From the NCBI RefSeq assembly GCF_000425785.1, contig NZ_KE384450.1:455873-519872 (forward strand): a DNA stretch of 64,000 nucleotides, written 5' to 3'. The translations under genes were made by a program, and so were the position numbers. Position 1 is the stretch's first letter, and each line of letters opens with the position of its first letter. The DNA is from Pseudomonas taiwanensis DSM 21245. GTDB taxonomy: Bacteria; Pseudomonadota; Gammaproteobacteria; Pseudomonadales; Pseudomonadaceae. Under the pieces are notes generated by a model. The model had not been told where the DNA came from. It searched no databases and worked only from the letters and a program-made list of their open reading frames with translations. Shown here piece after piece: positions 24,099 to 32,007 of the stretch.

Positions 24099-25302
24099 CG
24101 GCAGGCTTCACCACGTCGAGCAGGGTGATTGGCAGGGCTTGGCGCCAGGTGTCGAAGCGGCCCAGAGGTTGCGCCTGGGCGATGTGGATACGCGTCAGTT
24201 CGCCACCGTGCTGTTCGCGGAAGTGGGCCAGGGCCAACTCGCTTTGCAGGGTCACGGCGTTGGCGACCAAGCGCCCACCAGGCCGCAGACGCTCCCAGCA
24301 CAGCGGCAATACGCCCTCACGGGTGACGCCGCCGCCGATGAAGATCGCGTCGGGGCGCTCCAGTGCCTGCAGGGCGTCGGGTGCCTTGCCACGGATCAAC
24401 TGCAGCCCAGGCACGCCCAGCGCGTCGCGGTTATGTTCGATGAAGCCTTGCCGCCCTTCGTCGGCTTCGATGGCCAGTGCCCGACAGGCAGGATGCGCGC
24501 GCATCCACTCGATGCCAATCGAGCCGCACCCCGCGCCCACGTCCCACAGCAGCTCGCCCGGCTGCGGTGCCAGGCGGGCCAGGGTGATGGCGCGGACATC
24601 GCGTTTGGTCAGTTGGCCGTCATGGCGAAAAGCCCCGTCGGGCAGCCCGGCGACCCGAGGCAGGCGCAACGCATGCGGGGTCGCGATGCACTCGATGGCG
24701 ACCAGGTTGAGTGCGGCAACCTGTGCATCAGGCCAGTCTTCGGCCGTCGCTGACAAGCGACGTTCCTCGACGCCACCCAGATGCTCGAAGACTTGCACGC
24801 GGCTGGGGCCGAAACCCCGCTCGCGCAGCAAAGCAGCGATGGCACCGGGGCTGCTGCCGTCATTGCTCAGGACCAGCAGGCGCACACCGCTGTGCAGATG
24901 AGCGTTCAGCGTTGCCAGGGGCCGGCCGACGACCGACACCACCTGCACCTCCTGCAATGGCCAGCCGAGGCGGGCGGCGGCCAGGGCACAGGACGAGGGC
25001 ATCGATAGCACCTGCATCTCGTCGGCGGGGAGCTGTCGCGCCAGGCTGGCGCCGACGCCGTAGAACATGGGGTCGCCGCTGGCCAGCACGCACACCGGCT
25101 CGCCGCGCAGGGCCAGGACCGGGGCCAGGGAGAAGGGGGCAGGCCATGGCTGGCGCTCGCCAGGCACGCAGCGTGGCAGCAGGGCCAACTGGCGCGGGCT
25201 GCCGATGATCCGCGAAGCGCTCAGCAGGGCGCGCCGGGCGTGCTTGCCCAGACCGCTGAATCCGTCTTCGCCGATACCTACTACTGTCAGCCAGGGGGCC
25301 AT
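24091..25302 (-). CDS. cobL: Precorrin-6Y C5,15-methyltransferase (decarboxylating) CobL
   Basis: The 403-residue fusion has an N-terminal tetrapyrrole methylase domain (CbiE-like, residues 1–200, LTVVGIGEDGFSGL and VCVLASGDPMFYGVG). Its C-terminal SAM-binding domain (CbiT-like, 210–400) has LLWDVGAGCGSIGIEWMR. It methylates C5 and C15 and removes the C12 acetate carboxyl. The start ATG at 25302 has AGAGG 7 bases upstream. The frame opens 14 codons earlier without a ribosome site. It is divergent from cobG across about 130 bases. I saw no cobalamin riboswitch there. Confidence 0.9.
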   Translation of the reverse strand: MAPWLTVVGIGEDGFSGLGKHARRALLSASRIIGSPRQLALLPRCVPGERQPWPAPFSLAPVLALRGEPVCVLASGDPMFYGVGASLARQLPADEMQVLSMPSSCALAAARLGWPLQEVQVVSVVGRPLATLNAHLHSGVRLLVLSNDGSSPGAIAALLRERGFGPSRVQVFEHLGGVEERRLSATAEDWPDAQVAALNLVAIECIATPHALRLPRVAGLPDGAFRHDGQLTKRDVRAITLARLAPQPGELLWDVGAGCGSIGIEWMRAHPACRALAIEADEGRQGFIEHNRDALGVPGLQLIRGKAPDALQALERPDAIFIGGGVTREGVLPLCWERLRPGGRLVANAVTLQSELALAHFREQHGGELTRIHIAQAQPLGRFDTWRQALPITLLDVVKPADA

Positions 25303-25432
25303 GGGTTCCTCTTCACTATTTTCGGGGTTGTGCACCGACCCCAAACCACGTCACAAGACCACCGGCTTTTCATGCCGCCGGACAAAGCAGGCATAATACC
25401 GCGCCTTCTACACTCAAGCGCATTTTCGCAGA

Positions 25433-26764
25433 TTGCCGGACGCCCCATTGAAGCAGCCCAACGCCCCCGAAGTTTCACCCCGTCCCTCGGCTTGTCCGGG
25501 GTTGTGGCGCATCGTCAGTGCGCTTGACGGTGGAATCTGCCGGATCAAGTTGCCCGGTGGCCTGCTGCTGGCCGACCAGGCCGAAGCCGTTGCGGCGGCA
25601 GCCGAGCGTTATGCCGGTGGTGTGATCGAGGCGACCAACCGGGGCAACCTGCAGATTCGCGGCATTGGCCGCGATCCGAGCGGCTTGATCGACAGCCTGC
25701 TGGCTGCCGGGCTCGGCCCGCGCGAGGCCGCTGGCGACGATGTGCGCAACGTCATGCTCAGCCCTCTGGCCGGGCATGACCCGGCAATGTTGCTGGATGT
25801 GCGGCCCTTGGCGCTGGAGATCCTCCAGATGCTGGAAAGCACCCCGCGCCTGCATCAGCTCTCCGCCAAGTTCGCCGTGCAGCTCGATGGCGGCGAGGGC
25901 CTGGCCATGCTTGAGCATCCACACGACCTGTGGCTGTCGGCCGTGCGCCTGGAGCATCGCACCTGGTTGGCGTTTGGCCTGGCGGGCAGCCTGGTCGATG
26001 GGCAAGTGCTGGGCGCCGTGCCGGTGGCGCAGGGCTTGGCCCTGGTGCGTGCCGTGCTGGAGCGCTTCCTCGACCTGGCCAGCCCCGAGCAGTCGCGTAT
26101 GCGTCAATTGCTGAAAAGCTGCACGCCCCAGGCGTTCATCGATGGGCTCGGACTGGATATCCGCCACGATGCCGCCGTGCTGAGCTGGAGGCGGACAGGC
26201 CGCGCCAGTCCCCGGTTGGGCGTTCTACCCCAGGCCCAAGGCATTGCCCTGGGCGTTGCACCGCCGCTGGGGCGACTGACACCCCACATGCTGCGCGGCG
26301 CCGCAGAGGTTGCCCGCGAAATGGGCGATGGCAGCCTGCGCATGAGCCCTTGGCAAAGCCTGGTGCTGACCAGTATCGCTGCCGACCGCAGCGATCAGGC
26401 GCTGGCGGCGCTCGCAGCCACCGGCCTGTTGTGCGACAGCCAGGCTCCCCTGGCCCGAATCACCGCCTGCACCGGTGCCAGCGGCTGCGCCAAGGCCCAG
26501 GCCGAAACCAAGGCCGATGCCGTTGCCCTGGCCTCGCTGTTGCGCCCAGGCGCTCCTGGCAGCGTGCATTTGTCTGGCTGCCCGCGATCCTGCGCCATGG
26601 CCCACGTCGCCCCAGCCACGCTGCTGGCCCGCTCGCCGGGCCGTTATGACCTTTACCTGCGCGATGCGCGCCTGCCGGGCTTCGGTGCCCTGCGCGCCGC
26701 CAACCTCACCTTGAACGAAGCAGGCGCCATGCTCGACCTGCCGACGGAGCACCTTGATGATTGA
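25433..26764 (+). CDS. cobG: Precorrin-3B synthase CobG
   Basis: The protein is up to 443 residues and nitrite/sulfite-reductase-like. The Fe-S cysteines are in CTGASGCAKAQ and CPRSCA (about residues 345–385). The first half has ATNRGNLQIRGI. CobG uses oxygen to hydroxylate precorrin-3A, which marks an aerobic pathway. No ATG fits the N-terminus. TTG at 25433 or TTG at 25448 (LKQPNAPEV) are the candidates, so the start is uncertain. A CATAAT -10-like hexamer lies at 25392–25397. The gene overlaps cobH by 8 bases. Confidence 0.85.
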   Translation: MPDAPLKQPNAPEVSPRPSACPGLWRIVSALDGGICRIKLPGGLLLADQAEAVAAAAERYAGGVIEATNRGNLQIRGIGRDPSGLIDSLLAAGLGPREAAGDDVRNVMLSPLAGHDPAMLLDVRPLALEILQMLESTPRLHQLSAKFAVQLDGGEGLAMLEHPHDLWLSAVRLEHRTWLAFGLAGSLVDGQVLGAVPVAQGLALVRAVLERFLDLASPEQSRMRQLLKSCTPQAFIDGLGLDIRHDAAVLSWRRTGRASPRLGVLPQAQGIALGVAPPLGRLTPHMLRGAAEVAREMGDGSLRMSPWQSLVLTSIAADRSDQALAALAATGLLCDSQAPLARITACTGASGCAKAQAETKADAVALASLLRPGAPGSVHLSGCPRSCAMAHVAPATLLARSPGRYDLYLRDARLPGFGALRAANLTLNEAGAMLDLPTEHLDD

Positions 26765-27383
26765 CTACATCCGCGATGGTCAGGAGATCTATCGCAATTC
26801 CTTCCGGATCATCCGTGAGGAGGCCCGGCTCGAGCGGATTCCCGCAGATCTCGAAAAGCTCGCCGTGCGGGTGATTCATGCCTGTGGCATGGTCGACGCC
26901 ATCGATGGCCTGCAGTTCTCCGAAGGCGCGGGCCGCGCTGGGCGCCAGGCCCTGGCCAACGGTGCGCCGATCCTGTGTGACGCGCACATGGTGGCCGAAG
27001 GCATCACCCGTGCGCGCCTGCCGGCCAACAACCAGGTGATCTGCACCCTGCGCGACCCAAGCGTGCCGGGCCTGGCCAAGGATGCCGGTAATACCCGCTC
27101 TGCCGTGGCGCTGGAGCTGTGGCGGCCTTACCTTGAGGGCAGCGTGGTGGTGATCGGCAACGCGCCGACCGCCTTGTTCTATCTGCTGGAGATGCTCGAC
27201 GCTGGTGCACCGAAGCCTGCGTTGATCCTCGGTTTCCCGGTCGGCTTCGTCGGTGCCGCCGAATCCAAGGCGATGCTTGCCGCCGACAGCCGTGGCGTGC
27301 CGTTCGTGATCATGCAGGGCCGCCTGGGCGGCAGTGCGATGGCCGCCGCCGCGGTCAACGCCCTGGCCACGGAGGTGGAGTGA
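26757..27383 (+). CDS. cobH: Precorrin-8X methylmutase CobH
   Basis: The 208-residue enzyme has the motif VRVIHACGMVDAIDGLQFS holding the catalytic histidine near residue 41. The C-terminal ILGFPVGFVGAAESK and GRLGGSAMAAAAVNAL are typical. It moves the C11 methyl to C12 to give hydrogenobyrinate. It starts inside the end of cobG (8-base overlap) and its stop overlaps the cobI ATG, so the four genes cobG–H–I–J form one coupled operon. Confidence 0.95.
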   Translation: MIDYIRDGQEIYRNSFRIIREEARLERIPADLEKLAVRVIHACGMVDAIDGLQFSEGAGRAGRQALANGAPILCDAHMVAEGITRARLPANNQVICTLRDPSVPGLAKDAGNTRSAVALELWRPYLEGSVVVIGNAPTALFYLLEMLDAGAPKPALILGFPVGFVGAAESKAMLAADSRGVPFVIMQGRLGGSAMAAAAVNALATEVE

Positions 27384-28114
27384 TGACGCCGCGCGGACGT
27401 CTGCTGGGCCTGGGCGTGGGCCCTGGCGACCCTGAACTGATCACCGTCAAGGCGCTGCGCCTGCTGCGCGAGTCGCCCGTGGTTGGCTACTTCGTGGCCA
27501 AGGGGAAGCGTGGCAATGCCTTCGGCATCATCGAGGCGCACCTGCAACCTGAGCAGACCTTGCTGCCGCTGGTGTACCCGGTGACCACCGAAGCCTTGCC
27601 AGCACCCTTGTCCTACGAGCAGGTGATCAGCGATTTCTACGACGAAGCCAGCGTACAGGTGGCCGAGCACCTGGATGCCGGCCGTGACGTGGCGGTGATC
27701 TGCGAGGGCGACCCGTTCTTCTACGGCTCGTACATGTATCTGCACGACCGACTGGCCGACCGCTACGACACCGAAGTGATTCCGGGGGTGTGCTCGATGC
27801 TCGGCGGGGCTTCAGTGCTGGGTGCGCCACTGGTGTACCGCAATCAGAGCCTGTCGGTGCTGTCTGGCGTGTTGCCGGCCGAAGCGCTCAAGCGCCGCCT
27901 GGCCGACGCCGACGCAGCGGTGATCATGAAGCTTGGCCGCAACTTCCCCAAGGTGCGCGAGGTGCTGGCTGAACTGGGCCTGGACGGTCGTGCGCTGTAT
28001 GTCGAGCGCGCGACCATGGCCAATCAGAAGATCGTGCCGCTGGATGAGGTCGATCCGCAGTCGTCGCCGTACTTCTCGTTGATCATCGTGCCGGGTGAAA
28101 AATGGCAGGGATGA
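27383..28114 (+). CDS. cobI: Precorrin-2 C20-methyltransferase CobI
   Basis: The 243-residue tetrapyrrole methylase starts GRLLGLGVGPGDPELITVKA, carries AVICEGDPFFYGSYMYLHD (SAM loop) and VIPGVCSMLGGASVLGAPL. It adds the C20 methyl of precorrin-3A using SAM. GGAGG stands 6–9 bases before the ATG at 27383, within the cobH end. An in-frame GTG one codon earlier is possible. The stop lies inside the start region of cobJ. Confidence 0.95.
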   Translation: MTPRGRLLGLGVGPGDPELITVKALRLLRESPVVGYFVAKGKRGNAFGIIEAHLQPEQTLLPLVYPVTTEALPAPLSYEQVISDFYDEASVQVAEHLDAGRDVAVICEGDPFFYGSYMYLHDRLADRYDTEVIPGVCSMLGGASVLGAPLVYRNQSLSVLSGVLPAEALKRRLADADAAVIMKLGRNFPKVREVLAELGLDGRALYVERATMANQKIVPLDEVDPQSSPYFSLIIVPGEKWQG

Positions 28115-29808
28115 ACATGCACAAGGCGCCTGCGATCATCGTTCTGGGCCCTGGCAGCCTGGCCACGGCGCAGCGGATCAAGGGGCTTTACCCAGGTGCT
28201 GCGATCCATGGCCTGAGCGGGCGGGTCGAAGGCACCGACCATAGCTATGCGTCGTTTGGCGACACCTTGCGTGGTTTGTACCAGCAGGACACGCCGATCA
28301 TCGCGCTGTGCGCGGCCGGCATCGTCATTCGCAGCCTGGCCAGCATGCTCACGGAGAAAGGCGTCGAGCCGCCCGTGCTGGCGGTCGCCGAGGATGGCAG
28401 TGCGGTGGTGCCACTGCTGGGCGGTCTGGCCGGGGTCAATGTCATGGCCCGCGAGATTGGCGAGGCACTGGGTGTGCCTGCGGCGATCACCACCAGCGGC
28501 GAGTTGCGATTCGGCACCTGCCTGTTGAACCCACCCGAGGGGTATGCGCTGGCGGACATCGAGCAGGGCAAGCGTTTCGTTTCGGACCTGCTGGCCGGCG
28601 AGACGGTACGTGTCGAAGGCGATGCCCCGTGGCTTGCGCAGGTTCAGCTGCCGGCCAGTGAGTCCGCGCAGCGCATCATTCACGTAGGGTGCGAGGCGCG
28701 TCCGGCCAGCCGTGATGAATTACTGATCCACGCCCGCTCGGTAGTGGTCGCCATCGAGTCCGTTGGGCCGGCTCTGGTCGAGCAGGTGCGTGCTGCCTTG
28801 GGTGCCGCGGGCATCGCCGAGCCGTCACTGGCCTGCTTGCTGGTGGCCGAGCAGGCCATGGCAGAGCCGTCCCTGCATGAGGCCGCGCAGACGCTCGGCG
28901 TTGCGCTGCGCTTCGCCCCGAGGGTGTCCGGCCTGGCGGACCTGGCGAGTGCTGCCTTGCCTGGAGCACGCCTGATCGAACAAGGCGGTGTAGTCATCGC
29001 GTTGGCCCCGTCGCCCGTGGATGTCACCCGGGTCGGCCGCCCCCGTGGCCGCCTTGCGGTCATAGGACTGGGGCCTGGCGCCGCCGAATTGATGGTTCCC
29101 GCGGTCAAGGCTGAACTGGCCCGCGCCCAGGATGTGCTTGGCTACGAGACCTATGTGCGCATGGCCGGCCCCTTCCGTGGCGACCAGATTCTGCATTGCA
29201 CCGACAACCGCGAAGAGATGCAGCGTGCTCGCCACGCCTTCGAACTGGCCGCCCAGGGGCGCTCGGTGGTGGTGGTGTCGTCGGGCGACCCAGGGGTATT
29301 CGCCATGGCTGCCGCCGTACTGGAAGCCCTGCACGAATCGACCGACCCGGCCTGGCATCGCGTGGACCTGGAGATCCTGCCGGGTGTGTCCGCTTCGTTG
29401 GCCACTGCCGCGCAGGCTGGCGCGCCGTTGGGGCACGACTTCTGCGTGATGTCACTGTCGGACAACCTAAAGCCCTGGTCGATCATCGAGCGACGTCTGG
29501 ACCTGGCGGCGCAGGCCGACCTTGTCCTGGCGTTCTACAACCCCATCTCGCGCTCGCGACCTTGGCAGTTGGGGCGTGCCCTGGAGATCGTGCGTCAGCA
29601 TCGGGAGGGGAACACGCCTGTAGTCCTCGGTCGCGACGTTGGTAGGCCCGGGCAGACGCTCAAGGTCGTACCTTTGGCCGAACTGGTGCCAGAAATGGTC
29701 GACATGCGCACCATGGTATTGATCGGATCCTCCACCACCTGCACCTTCGAGCGTGCGGACGGGGGGCTGTGGACCTACACCCCGCGCTGGTACGGCAGCA
29801 AACCGTAA
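28102..29808 (+). CDS. cobJ: CbiG–CobJ fusion, precorrin-3B C17-methyltransferase
   Basis: The 568-residue two-part protein has a CbiG/CobE-type N-terminus (residues 1–300; central region PIIALCAAGIVIRSLASML, then ITTSGELRFGTCLLNPP). Its C-terminus (about 315–560) is CobJ/CbiH methylase with RLAVIGLGPGAAELMVPA, VVVSSGDPGVFAMA and YNPISRSRPWQLGRA. CobJ methylates C17 and contracts the ring. CbiG opens the delta-lactone in the anaerobic route. Candidate starts are 28102, 28111 and 28117. AGGG fits 28117 best, so the true N-terminus may be MHKAPAIIV. Confidence 0.9.
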   Translation: MAGMNMHKAPAIIVLGPGSLATAQRIKGLYPGAAIHGLSGRVEGTDHSYASFGDTLRGLYQQDTPIIALCAAGIVIRSLASMLTEKGVEPPVLAVAEDGSAVVPLLGGLAGVNVMAREIGEALGVPAAITTSGELRFGTCLLNPPEGYALADIEQGKRFVSDLLAGETVRVEGDAPWLAQVQLPASESAQRIIHVGCEARPASRDELLIHARSVVVAIESVGPALVEQVRAALGAAGIAEPSLACLLVAEQAMAEPSLHEAAQTLGVALRFAPRVSGLADLASAALPGARLIEQGGVVIALAPSPVDVTRVGRPRGRLAVIGLGPGAAELMVPAVKAELARAQDVLGYETYVRMAGPFRGDQILHCTDNREEMQRARHAFELAAQGRSVVVVSSGDPGVFAMAAAVLEALHESTDPAWHRVDLEILPGVSASLATAAQAGAPLGHDFCVMSLSDNLKPWSIIERRLDLAAQADLVLAFYNPISRSRPWQLGRALEIVRQHREGNTPVVLGRDVGRPGQTLKVVPLAELVPEMVDMRTMVLIGSSTTCTFERADGGLWTYTPRWYGSKP

Positions 29809-29924
29809 GCGGTTGGAACAGCTGCCGTCGAGGAAGCATTTCAGGCAGGGCAAGGTGTCTGGCGATCGGTAGGTTTGTGGGTGGGCCGCAAGGGCTCACC
29901 CCCCCTATCACGGAGATCCGCCAC

Positions 29925-30608
29925 ATGACCGCCACCCGCGAGAAACAGACACTTCAACTGCTCGCCGACGAAAACCTGTTCGTGTTCAGCGACAACGTCA
30001 CCGAGCTCGTTCGCGAAGCCAGTCGCGACAGCCATGCCCTGGCCACCCAGGCCGCCAACAAGAAATATCACCCCACCAAGGAGGTGGAGGCCTGGTTCGA
30101 AGAATACCTGCGGATCATGGGGGCGACGGGTTGGACGGCACTCAAGTACGAAGTCAACAAGGTTACGGAGTCCGGGTCGTACGTCGAGATGAGCAACCTG
30201 TTCTACCAGGGGCTTCAGTCTGCATACGGGTCGGCGACCGGCGATATCAGGCAAAGCCTCAAGGACCTGGGTGGCGCCGTCATGGAGGCGCTTCAGGACA
30301 GCAAGATCATCAAGCTCCTGGGTACCCGCACGCGTGAAGACGACCGGGTGAGCATCAGCCTGTGCAAGTGCGCTCAATCGGAAAGTGGTGAGGTGGTCAT
30401 GTTGGTCTGCGCCCTGCAGAACGATGAACTTCCCGACAGGAAAGGCGAAACCCTGCTGGGCAAATGGGAGCACCGTGGCGCCACGACCTATGCCTGCGCC
30501 GCTTCGCTGAGCTTCAGCCGCCGCCGTTACAACAATGCCCGCGAACTGATCGAGCTGAAACTCGATGCCAAGGCGCGTGAAGTGCTGGCTGAACTCAAAC
30601 TCGACTGA
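29925..30608 (+). CDS. Unknown protein, tandem paralog A
   Basis: The 227-residue soluble protein is helix-rich in the first half. It has no signal peptide or membrane segment, and I do not recognise the family. Landmarks are FSDNVTELVREA (residues 22–33), EAWFEEYLRIMGATGW (about 57–72), TRTREDDRVSISLCKC (about 138–153) and AREVLAELKLD at the end. These align in order with the next gene (FSSDVSREARED, LDWFTNYRRKLCFLGW, TRMREQNKTQIQLMPC, RQLIEDLKL), so the two are probably diverged duplicates. GGAG lies about 10 bases before the ATG. The gene is an orphan between cobJ and marC. Confidence 0.6.
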   Translation: MTATREKQTLQLLADENLFVFSDNVTELVREASRDSHALATQAANKKYHPTKEVEAWFEEYLRIMGATGWTALKYEVNKVTESGSYVEMSNLFYQGLQSAYGSATGDIRQSLKDLGGAVMEALQDSKIIKLLGTRTREDDRVSISLCKCAQSESGEVVMLVCALQNDELPDRKGETLLGKWEHRGATTYACAASLSFSRRRYNNARELIELKLDAKAREVLAELKLD

Positions 30609-30614
30609 TTTGCG

Positions 30615-30652
30615 GGGCGGGACATCGGGACTGGCTTTCCGATGTCCCGCCC
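30615..30652. repeat. Perfect hairpin between the two paralogous unknown genes
   Basis: GGGCGGGACATCGG and CCGATGTCCCGCCC form a perfect 14-bp stem around a 10-base loop. It begins 7 bases past the stop of the first gene and ends 26 bases before the ATG of the second. No T-tract follows. It could limit read-through or stabilise the upstream message. Confidence 0.75.
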
Positions 30653-30678
30653 GGTATGCGACCTGGAGGTACTGGAAG

Positions 30679-31335
30679 ATGTCTGACCTGAACCCTGTAT
30701 CGTTATGCGGCACGGTTGTCGAAAGCAGCATCATGCCGTTTTCTTCCGATGTCAGCCGTGAGGCGCGAGAGGACATTCTGTTGGTGGTCCGCTTTGCACA
30801 CCGTGTGGCGACGGAGGAGAAGGAGGAACCGCTGTGTCTGGACTGGTTTACCAACTACCGGCGCAAACTGTGTTTTCTTGGATGGGATGCGACGCCTGCG
30901 CCTATCGTAAGACACCCAGGCCCAAGCCGAGAGCGGATACTGGAACGGGCATTGTCGCGAATCGGGCAAGTGGGTAGGCCGGAGCACCTGGCTGTCGCGG
31001 AACGGTCCATCCTGGCATTGCAGCGCGATCCGACGTTGATCAAGCGCTTCGAAACGCGGATGAGAGAGCAGAACAAGACCCAGATTCAGCTGATGCCTTG
31101 TGTGCGCAGAGCGGGTGACGTCTACGACATGGTGCTGTTCCACATGGAGATGCTCGAACTGGACAGCTACAAGAACCTCTTGTTCGCCAAGGGGGAGTTG
31201 AAAATGGCACTTCATGCACACAGTGCCGAATTGATACGGTTCAACCTGCGTTTGTTCAGGGACCAGCACAAGCAGTTGGTCTTGTCGCGGGTGCTGTCCA
31301 AGGATCGCCAGCTTATCGAGGACTTGAAGCTCTAG
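30679..31335 (+). CDS. Unknown protein, tandem paralog B
   Basis: The 218-residue soluble protein has no signal peptide and I do not recognise the family. It shares ordered landmarks with the preceding gene: FSSDV…ARED near residue 22, WFTNYRRKLCFLGW near 58–71, TRMREQNKTQIQL near 128, and LIEDLKL at the C-terminus. Two 100-base samples (30681–30880) count 55% and 56% G+C by eye, against 64% for a sample of the first paralog (30001–30100), which suggests foreign origin. GGAGG lies about 9 bases upstream of the ATG. Its last four bases overlap the end of marC on the other strand. Confidence 0.6.
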   Translation: MSDLNPVSLCGTVVESSIMPFSSDVSREAREDILLVVRFAHRVATEEKEEPLCLDWFTNYRRKLCFLGWDATPAPIVRHPGPSRERILERALSRIGQVGRPEHLAVAERSILALQRDPTLIKRFETRMREQNKTQIQLMPCVRRAGDVYDMVLFHMEMLELDSYKNLLFAKGELKMALHAHSAELIRFNLRLFRDQHKQLVLSRVLSKDRQLIEDLKL

Positions 31336-31940
31336 GGCAACAGATAACCTTTGATTCCGGTAAAGATGATCTGTGCCGCAAGGGCGCAGACGAACAGCCC
31401 CATCAGGCGACTGACGATCTGCAAGCCCTGGTCACCCAGAATCCGCTCGATGCTGTTGGAGAGGTACAACACCAGGCCGACGGTGAAACTGGCCAGGGCG
31501 ATGCTGACGATGGCCAGCAGCTTGTCGTCCCAATGCGGTTGGCCCACGCCCATCACCAGCAAGGCACCGATGGTGCCGGGGCCAACGGTCAGGGGGATGG
31601 TCAGTGGCACGATGGTCACGTCTTGTTGCACGTTGTCGGCCTGCACCGCCGGCTTGCCCTGGGCCATGCCCAATGCCGAGATGAACAGCACACTGCCGGC
31701 GCCGATGCGGAAGGCGTCGGCCGTGATGCCGAACACCCCGAAAATCACCCGCCCGAACAGGTACAGCAGCACGCTGGCGACCAGCGCGGCGAAGGCCACG
31801 CGCCATGCCAGTTGCTTGCGTTCCTTGCTGGAATAGCCGCGGGTCAGACCGATAAAGCACGACAGCACGAAGAATGGGCTGTAGAGCACGAGCATCTTCA
31901 GGTAGACGCTGAACAACTCATGGAGCATGGCAAGGTCCAT
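31332..31940 (-). CDS. MarC family integral membrane protein
   Basis: The 202-residue protein has six hydrophobic segments and the family motif TIPLTVGPGTIGALLVMG (about residues 112–130). It belongs to the MarC/UPF0056 group, which has no proven substrate, and the original antibiotic-resistance link has been withdrawn. An alternative start four codons later (MLHELF) has a slightly better ribosome site. It is convergent with the unknown gene at 30679, overlapping by 4 bases. Confidence 0.85.
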   Translation of the reverse strand: MDLAMLHELFSVYLKMLVLYSPFFVLSCFIGLTRGYSSKERKQLAWRVAFAALVASVLLYLFGRVIFGVFGITADAFRIGAGSVLFISALGMAQGKPAVQADNVQQDVTIVPLTIPLTVGPGTIGALLVMGVGQPHWDDKLLAIVSIALASFTVGLVLYLSNSIERILGDQGLQIVSRLMGLFVCALAAQIIFTGIKGYLLP

Positions 31941-32007
31941 GGCAGGAAGGGTGTGGGGAGTGTATCAGCGCCCCCATCGCCCGTGTAGGCGCGACAGGCC
32001 CTGCACA

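Noticed and set aside
25303..25432. Cobalamin riboswitch between the cob operons
   Set aside because: The gap is about 130 bases and I could not find the B12-box pattern. It is too short for a usual cobalamin riboswitch serving both directions.
27004..27210. Small antisense frames within the cob genes
   Set aside because: All are mirror frames of well-supported enzymes with no start signals.
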